Below are positions 6,925 through 10,945 of a DNA stretch of 10,945 nt, piece after piece. This DNA comes from Methylomonas sp. (lineage in GTDB: Bacteria > Pseudomonadota > Gammaproteobacteria > Methylococcales > Methylomonadaceae). Location: the NCBI GenBank assembly GCA_026988195.1, contig JALSLS010000351.1, forward strand, positions 1 to 10,945, given 5' to 3'. Position numbers and translations under genes: made by a program. The first letter of the stretch is position 1, and the number at the start of each line of letters is the position of its first letter. Below the pieces are notes generated by a model. The model did no database searches and was not told the origin of the DNA. It saw only the letters and a list, made by a program, of their open reading frames with translations.

Positions 6925-6961
6925 TAATCCACAGAGTTATCCACAGGTTCTGTGGGTAACT
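6925..6961. promoter_or_regulatory. Cluster of three DnaA-box-like sites
   Basis: TAATCCACA (6925-6933, one mismatch), TTATCCACA (6937-6945, the strongest E. coli box sequence) and, on the - strand, TTACCCACA (6951-6959, one mismatch). The first two are direct repeats 12 bp apart. The second and third form a dyad: AGTTATCCACAG against CTGTGGGTAACT, 11 of 12 positions complementary around a three-base centre. This arrangement is typical of cooperative DnaA binding. Confidence 0.6.
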
Positions 6962-7102
6962 TAATTTATTCAATGACACTAAGCACTTAGCGTATATTCA
7001 TCAAAAAATTAGTAGCTGCCGCTCTTAACCCCTTCTTCCTAGCTGGGGAGGGTAGTTACAAAAAATATATTAATTAATGACTAATCCACCTGAGAAAAAA
7101 TA

Positions 7103-9295
7103 TTGATTATTCAAGTCGCTATTGCTATTCCTGTTAATTGTTTATTTGACTATTTAGCACCTGAAGAAATCACCACTATTACTCCTGGCACCCGTGTTTT
7201 AGTCCCTTTTGGAAAAGCACAGAAAGTAGGCTTTGTTGTCTCTTCACTAGAAAAGGCTGAAGTAAACATAGAGCGCTTAAAATCGATTATTGAAATCCTT
7301 GATTCGACTTCATTAATTAGCCAAAAAGATTTCCAGTTATTAACTTGGGCAAGCCGTTATTACCATTACCCTTTAGGGGAAGTGCTAAGTGCCGCCTTCC
7401 CTGTTTCACTCAGGAAAGGGAAAAAAGCTCAACTTATTCAGGAAAAGCATTATAAACTCTCGGCAAAAGGTGAGTGTTTAAACCCCGATCAACTAAAAAA
7501 AACACCCAAACAAAAACAAATATTTGAATTGTTTTTACCCCCAACGCTCAGTTTATCCAGCGCTCATTTGACTCAACTTGATAAGAACTGGCGCTCAGCT
7601 GTTAAAACTTTATTAGAAAAAGATTTACTGACCCTAGAATTTCAACCTAAAACAACTATTCAGACTCCCGTTAAAAAAGAAACGGCTCTACAAGCTAACG
7701 AGCAACAATCCCAAGCTATTAGTCAATTAACTAAACAAATAGGTCAGTTCTCAGTTTCTTTACTAGAAGGTGTTACCGGCAGCGGTAAAACCGAGGTCTA
7801 TATGCAAGTGATACAGCAAGTCCTTGATTTAGGCCTGCAAGTGCTGGTTTTAGTCCCTGAGATAACCTTAACACCTCAACTGGAAGACCGCTTTAAACAA
7901 CGTTTTTCTGTTGCCTTATCCCGCTCCCATTCTAAACTCACTGAAACACAGCGGCATAGTGCTTGGTTAGAAATGCAACAAGGCCATAGCTCAATCCTAT
8001 TAGGCACCCGCTCGGCATTATTCACCCCGCTAATAAGACCTGGCCTTATTATTTTAGATGAAGAGCATGACTCCTCTTTTAAGCAACAGGAAGGCTTTCG
8101 TTTTTCAGCCCGTGATTTAGCTATCGTACGAGGAAAACTACTCAATATTCCCGTTATATTAGGCACTGCTACACCCTCATTAGAGAGCTTATATAATGCC
8201 CAAAATAAACGCTATAAGCTGCTGCATTTATCTGAAAGAGCCGGTGTCGCCATCAAACCTAAATTTTTATTATTTGATATTCGTAATCAAAAATTACAGG
8301 ATGGGATTTCCGAGCCTTTAATTACCCATATCAAAAAAACTTTAGCTAAAAAAGAACAAGTATTACTGTTTTTAAATCGCCGAGGCTTTGCCCCCGTACA
8401 AATATGTCATTCATGTGCTTGGGTAGCGCGTTGTCATCATTGCGATACCAGCTTAGTTATTCACTATGATGAAAAACGTTTGCGCTGTCATCATTGTGGT
8501 TATCAACAATCGTTAACAATACAGTGTCCTTCGTGTAAAACAGGAGAGCTTAAAGCATTAGGCCTAGGAACAGAGCGGGTAGAAAAAAGGCTTTATGAAC
8601 TATTTCCTGATAAAAAAATAGTCCGCTTAGATAGAGACTCCACACAACGTAAAGGCTCACTAGAAAACCATCTTGAGCAAATCAATCAAGGAAAAGTTGA
8701 TATTATTTTAGGGACACAAATGTTAGCCAAAGGCCACCATTTCCCCAATGTGACTTTAGTGGCTATTTTGGATATCGACAGTGGTTTATTTAGTATTGAT
8801 TTTCATGCCACTGAAAAACTGGCTCAGCTGATTATCCAGGTAGCTGGACGCGCTGGACGCGCAGAAAAACCAGGAAAAGTTATTTTACAAACCCGACAGC
8901 CTGAACATCCTTTGTTAACTATTTTGCTCAAACAGGGTTATAACAGCTTTGCTCAGTCCGCACTTGCTGAGCGGCAAAAAGCGATGTTACCACCCTATAG
9001 TTCTCAAGCATTATTAAGAGCCTATGCAGCAAACCCTATCGAGCCGCAAACCTTATTAAACAAAGTCTGTGAGATGATTAAAAGCATGAGCAATCATAAT
9101 ACCTTGGTATTAGGGCCTGTTAGCGCGCCCATGGCAAAACGTGCAGGTAATTATCATTTCCAGTTATTATTACAAAATAATCAGCGAAAAAACCTGCAAT
9201 TATTGTTAGACCAACTTATTCCTGAATTATACCGACTCAAAGAAGCTAAAAAGGTACGCTGGTCTTTAGATATTGATCCTGTTGATTTGTATTAA
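7103..9295 (+). CDS. priA: Primosomal replication-restart helicase PriA
   Basis: A 730-residue protein, nearly the E. coli length (732), encoding the 3'-to-5' superfamily 2 helicase that recognises stalled forks and reloads DnaB. The N-terminal DNA-binding domain starts VAIAIPVNCLFDYLAP, as in the family. Walker A GVTGSGKT is at 223-230, with Lys229 equivalent to E. coli Lys230. The DEEH box is at 319-322. A zinc domain is inserted at 435-478 with all eight cysteines (435, 438, 444, 447, 462, 465, 475, 478), one off from E. coli numbering. Helicase motifs continue with GLGTERVE and QVAGRAGRAEKPG. The start is TTG: an in-frame TGA at 7091-7093 rules out anything longer, and the protein aligns from this residue. 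There is no good Shine-Dalgarno sequence, so expression may be low. The upstream region carries a DnaA-box cluster, suggesting a link with replication initiation control. Confidence 0.97.
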   Translation: MIIQVAIAIPVNCLFDYLAPEEITTITPGTRVLVPFGKAQKVGFVVSSLEKAEVNIERLKSIIEILDSTSLISQKDFQLLTWASRYYHYPLGEVLSAAFPVSLRKGKKAQLIQEKHYKLSAKGECLNPDQLKKTPKQKQIFELFLPPTLSLSSAHLTQLDKNWRSAVKTLLEKDLLTLEFQPKTTIQTPVKKETALQANEQQSQAISQLTKQIGQFSVSLLEGVTGSGKTEVYMQVIQQVLDLGLQVLVLVPEITLTPQLEDRFKQRFSVALSRSHSKLTETQRHSAWLEMQQGHSSILLGTRSALFTPLIRPGLIILDEEHDSSFKQQEGFRFSARDLAIVRGKLLNIPVILGTATPSLESLYNAQNKRYKLLHLSERAGVAIKPKFLLFDIRNQKLQDGISEPLITHIKKTLAKKEQVLLFLNRRGFAPVQICHSCAWVARCHHCDTSLVIHYDEKRLRCHHCGYQQSLTIQCPSCKTGELKALGLGTERVEKRLYELFPDKKIVRLDRDSTQRKGSLENHLEQINQGKVDIILGTQMLAKGHHFPNVTLVAILDIDSGLFSIDFHATEKLAQLIIQVAGRAGRAEKPGKVILQTRQPEHPLLTILLKQGYNSFAQSALAERQKAMLPPYSSQALLRAYAANPIEPQTLLNKVCEMIKSMSNHNTLVLGPVSAPMAKRAGNYHFQLLLQNNQRKNLQLLLDQLIPELYRLKEAKKVRWSLDIDPVDLY

Positions 9296-9330
9296 GGCAA
9301 TGGGTAATAAACTGCCAGGTTTCACCACCC

Positions 9331-9417
9331 AAATAGCTCCCAAATTCCGTGACGCTGGAGCGTCACAAGCTGCATTCCCACGCTGGAGCGATGGGAACGA
9401 TGAGCTAGGGGAGTTAC
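9331..9417. repeat. Small palindromic repeat element (REPIN/MITE-like) with two hairpins
   Basis: Between priA and the rhomboid gene lies an element of about 87 bp. GTGACGC-TGGA-GCGTCAC (9349-9366) is a perfect 7-bp hairpin. TTCCCACGC-TGGA-GCG-A-TGGGAA (9375-9397) forms a second hairpin with the same TGGA loop and one bulged A. The left end TAGCTCCC (9334-9341) and the right end GGGGAGTTA (9408-9416) are near-complementary, as in terminal inverted repeats. The left 12 bases AAATAGCTCCCA recur at 1085-1096. No transposase is encoded, so mobility would depend on an enzyme elsewhere. Confidence 0.7.
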
Positions 9418-9478
9418 CTTACCGTGGTTTTAATACTTAACTTAATTTCACCCTTCCTTATTAAAAAGAGCTAATCAA

Positions 9479-10021
9479 TTGAATCAATCCATAAAAGCTA
9501 TTATTGTCTTTCTTGTTATTATTTGGGGGAGCTATTTTTTATCTTTTCTATTTCCGCTACAGCAGTTTGGTCTAATACCTAGGTCTATATCAGGTCTACC
9601 GGGTATTGTTTTCGCCCCTTTTTTACATGGCTCTTTATCCCATCTAATAGGCAACTCTATCAGTTTTACTATTTTTGCTCTGGTTTTGGCCTTGCTCGAA
9701 GGAAACAAAATGTTTTCAAAAATGGTTTTGATGTTATTAATTGGAGGAGCATTAACTTGGTTAATGGGTCGAAGTGCCATTCATATTGGTGCTTCTGGAC
9801 TGATATTTAGCCTTTTTGCTTACCTTTTATTCGCTGGGTGGTTTTCTAAAAAAATAAAATATATTGTGGTTTCAATCGGTTTAATATTTTTTTATAGCGG
9901 TATGATTTTTGGCGTTTTACCCTCGACCCCAGGCATTTCTTGGGAAGGACATTTGTTTGGATTTATTGCTGGGGTTATTGTTGCCAAGATATATCACAAA
10001 AACAAGGTTACTAAGAAATGA
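9479..10021 (+). CDS. Rhomboid-family intramembrane serine protease
   Basis: A 180-residue protein of six predicted membrane helices, a compact bacterial rhomboid core. It has the His-Asn pair HLIGN (His55, Asn59) in the second helix, the nucleophile motif GASG (104-107, Ser106) and the catalytic histidine in EGHLFGF (His158). MGRSAIHIGASG matches the family pattern before the nucleophile. Rhomboids cleave transmembrane substrates in the inner membrane; the substrate is not predictable here. There is no extra cytoplasmic domain. The start is TTG at 9479: an in-frame TAA at 9443-9445 and no ATG or GTG between them leave no better choice, and a purine run AAAAAGAG lies shortly upstream. It is separated from priA by the repeat element and is probably transcribed independently. 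The next gene is convergent. Confidence 0.92.
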   Translation: MNQSIKAIIVFLVIIWGSYFLSFLFPLQQFGLIPRSISGLPGIVFAPFLHGSLSHLIGNSISFTIFALVLALLEGNKMFSKMVLMLLIGGALTWLMGRSAIHIGASGLIFSLFAYLLFAGWFSKKIKYIVVSIGLIFFYSGMIFGVLPSTPGISWEGHLFGFIAGVIVAKIYHKNKVTKK

Positions 10022-10093
10022 AAATTTAATAATATTTTGGCTTATTAAACTCTCACCCCTTATTAAGGAACATGCATGCATGGATGTAGTAAA

Positions 10094-10176
10094 GCAGATA
10101 TTGCAGGAGCAAATATCTGCCCATGCACGTAGATAGAGCAATGCAGGAGCAATTGCCGAGGGCGGGCGCTCCTACA
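10094..10176. repeat. Palindromic repeat cluster between convergent genes
   Basis: Two hairpins share the direct repeat TGCAGGAGCAA (10102-10112 and 10142-10152, 40 bp apart). The first is GCAGATATT / AATATCTGC (10094-10102, 10112-10120) around a nine-base loop. The second is TGCAGGAGC / GCTCCTACA (10142-10150, 10168-10176), with 8 of 9 pairs and an inner GCC-GAG-GGC. There is no T-run on either side. Lying between two gene ends it may still block or slow transcription from both sides, as REP elements can. Confidence 0.65.
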
Positions 10177-10219
10177 GTACTCTCGACTTAATGCTGGTAT
10201 AACAAACTATTTTGATCGG

Positions 10220-10906
10220 TTATTTATCTTTTCTATATCGGTCTAAAATTGAGGCTGCTGAAGATTGGTTGCCAATAACCCCTGCTGCAGCCAGTTTGTC
10301 TTTTAAATTACCGCCATTTTCCTCTTTTGCTAATTCACGCGCAGATTTCATTTTATCTTTACGTTTTTGCTGTTTGGCTTTTATGCGCTCCATTGAGACA
10401 GAAGCTGAACGTAATGATGAGTTTGTTCCTGAGAACTGAGCAGCCGTTGCTTCGCTTGCTTTTTGAGCGGCTTCTGTTGATTTTACAATCGAAACTTCAC
10501 GCTTTAATGCTTCCATCTGTTTTGCTGAATCTTTAATAATTCCTTTTAATTCTTTGACTTGTTCATTATAAGAGTCAAGAACCGCCTGATTACTGTCTAG
10601 GTCTGTTTCTAATTCAGCTAACTTTTCAGCTGTTTCCATCGCAAGCTCTTCATTATTAGCGTCTAATAGTTTGGCAATTGCTTCACTATATTCACCAACA
10701 CTGGCCTTTAAATCATCAACTTTTCGAGCAATTCTTTTTTGCTCGGCCATAACATCAGTTAGTGATTCTTTTGCTTTGCGCTGACTTTCTTCAGCCTGTC
10801 TAATTTCTTGTTCCATAATACGAATACCTTGTACATCAACAAAGGCATCATTTGCTTCATTTCCGTAACCTTTTAGAGTATTGAATACGTTATTTAAAAA
10901 TCCCAT
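10220..10906 (-). CDS. PspA/IM30 family protein, YjfJ-like
   Basis: A 228-residue, almost fully helical, highly charged protein with long coiled-coil stretches (about 30-150). It starts MGFLNNVFNTLKGYGNEAND, the amphipathic membrane-contacting N-terminus of the family. GIRIMEQEIRQAEES and the later IVKSTEAAQKASEA resemble what I recall of E. coli YjfJ (GVRMLEQHIRDA and VVKATEAMQRAQQA). The C-terminus ends with a YjfJ-like NLKDKLAAAGVIGNQSSAASILDRYR segment (about 199-224), absent from classic PspA. Such proteins assemble ESCRT-III-like oligomers that protect the inner membrane. Gene order beyond the window would show whether the yjfI/yjfK-type partners or pspBC are present. The ATG has a good ribosome binding site, AGGAG, six bases upstream. 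Confidence 0.9.
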   Translation of the reverse strand: MGFLNNVFNTLKGYGNEANDAFVDVQGIRIMEQEIRQAEESQRKAKESLTDVMAEQKRIARKVDDLKASVGEYSEAIAKLLDANNEELAMETAEKLAELETDLDSNQAVLDSYNEQVKELKGIIKDSAKQMEALKREVSIVKSTEAAQKASEATAAQFSGTNSSLRSASVSMERIKAKQQKRKDKMKSARELAKEENGGNLKDKLAAAGVIGNQSSAASILDRYRKDK

Positions 10907-10912
10907 GATAAT

Positions 10913-10917
10913 CTCCT
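10913..10917 (-). promoter_or_regulatory. Ribosome binding site of the PspA/YjfJ-like gene
   Basis: AGGAG on the - strand (CTCCT on +), six bases before the ATG whose complement is at 10904-10906. It supports the chosen start. The remaining 28 bases to the window end hold no recognisable sigma54 promoter. Confidence 0.75.
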
Positions 10918-10945
10918 ATTAGGCCTTAATTAAAAATTGTTGGCA

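Larger units (their letters stand above)
6739..7102. other. 364-bp intergenic region with DnaA-box cluster, oriC-like
   Basis: The only gene-free stretch over 300 bases. It is AT-rich, notably 6770-6880 and 7060-7080. It contains two exact matches to the DnaA box TTATNCACA (6757-6765 and 6937-6945) and three one-mismatch copies (6866-6874, 6925-6933, and 6951-6959 on the - strand). Three of the five are packed within 35 bp. An IHF-like site, one mismatch from WATCAANNNNTTR, is at 6999-7011. A 13-bp palindrome GTTTGTCACAAAC is at 6787-6799. No GATC is present, so Dam/SeqA control as in E. coli is unlikely. The right end (7041-7059) may be a remnant of an intergenic repeat. Genes on both sides run the same way, which does not mark an origin. 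The region may be an origin, a DnaA-titrating site, or a DnaA-responsive promoter of priA. Confidence 0.6.

Noticed and set aside
7876..8166. Open frame on the - strand inside priA
   Set aside because: It is antisense to conserved helicase motifs of priA and has no recognisable domain.
9909..10141. Short open frames on both strands around the rhomboid 3' end
   Set aside because: They run into the repeat cluster and carry no protein features; the rhomboid catalytic His motif explains the coding signal.
10094..10176. CRISPR array
   Set aside because: There are only two copies of an 11-base word, within hairpins, with no regular repeat-spacer pattern and no cas genes.
10907..10945. Sigma54 promoter upstream of the PspA-family gene
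   Set aside because: pspA operons often have one, but no TGGCA-N-TTGC pattern is visible in the short upstream stretch present.

Overview
The window reads as chromosomal DNA of a low-GC gammaproteobacterium. PriA, DsbB and the YjfJ-type PspA homologue all look gammaproteobacterial. The small palindromic repeats between genes remind me of those in methanotroph and sulfur-oxidiser genomes (Methylococcales, Thiotrichales), but that is recall and I cannot fix the genus. Genes from the left edge to about 10,020 are all on the + strand; the last one, a PspA-family gene, is on the - strand and convergent.

Left block (1-1240): the C-terminal end of a di-haem cytochrome c peroxidase is translationally coupled to a membrane-anchored protein with a DAHL-type sensory domain. 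That protein stops right after its second membrane segment, at the edge of a palindromic repeat, where a kinase module would be expected.

Central block (1240-5834): five genes lie head to tail. The first three overlap: a radical SAM protein of the spore photoproduct lyase family, a short-chain dehydrogenase, and a six-helix voltage-sensor-type K+ channel with a C-terminal RCK (TrkA-N/TrkA-C) module. After a 99-bp gap come a soluble RCK protein with a degenerate nucleotide-binding loop and, overlapping it, dsbB.

Right block (5834-10945): a predicted lipoprotein with a methyltransferase fold is followed by the only long non-coding stretch (6739-7102). This stretch holds several DnaA-box-like sites, two of them exact consensus matches, plus an IHF-like site and AT-rich DNA. 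Then come priA (TTG start, complete, all eight zinc cysteines), a repeat element with two hairpins, a rhomboid protease (TTG start), a second repeat cluster, and the convergent YjfJ-like PspA/IM30 gene.

The main points for a second look are the DnaA-box cluster just upstream of the replication-restart helicase gene, the apparently kinase-less DAHL protein ending in a repeat, the SPL-SDR-K+ channel-RCK gene cluster, and the lipobox on a methyltransferase-fold protein. I saw no tRNA, rRNA, CRISPR array or transposase gene.
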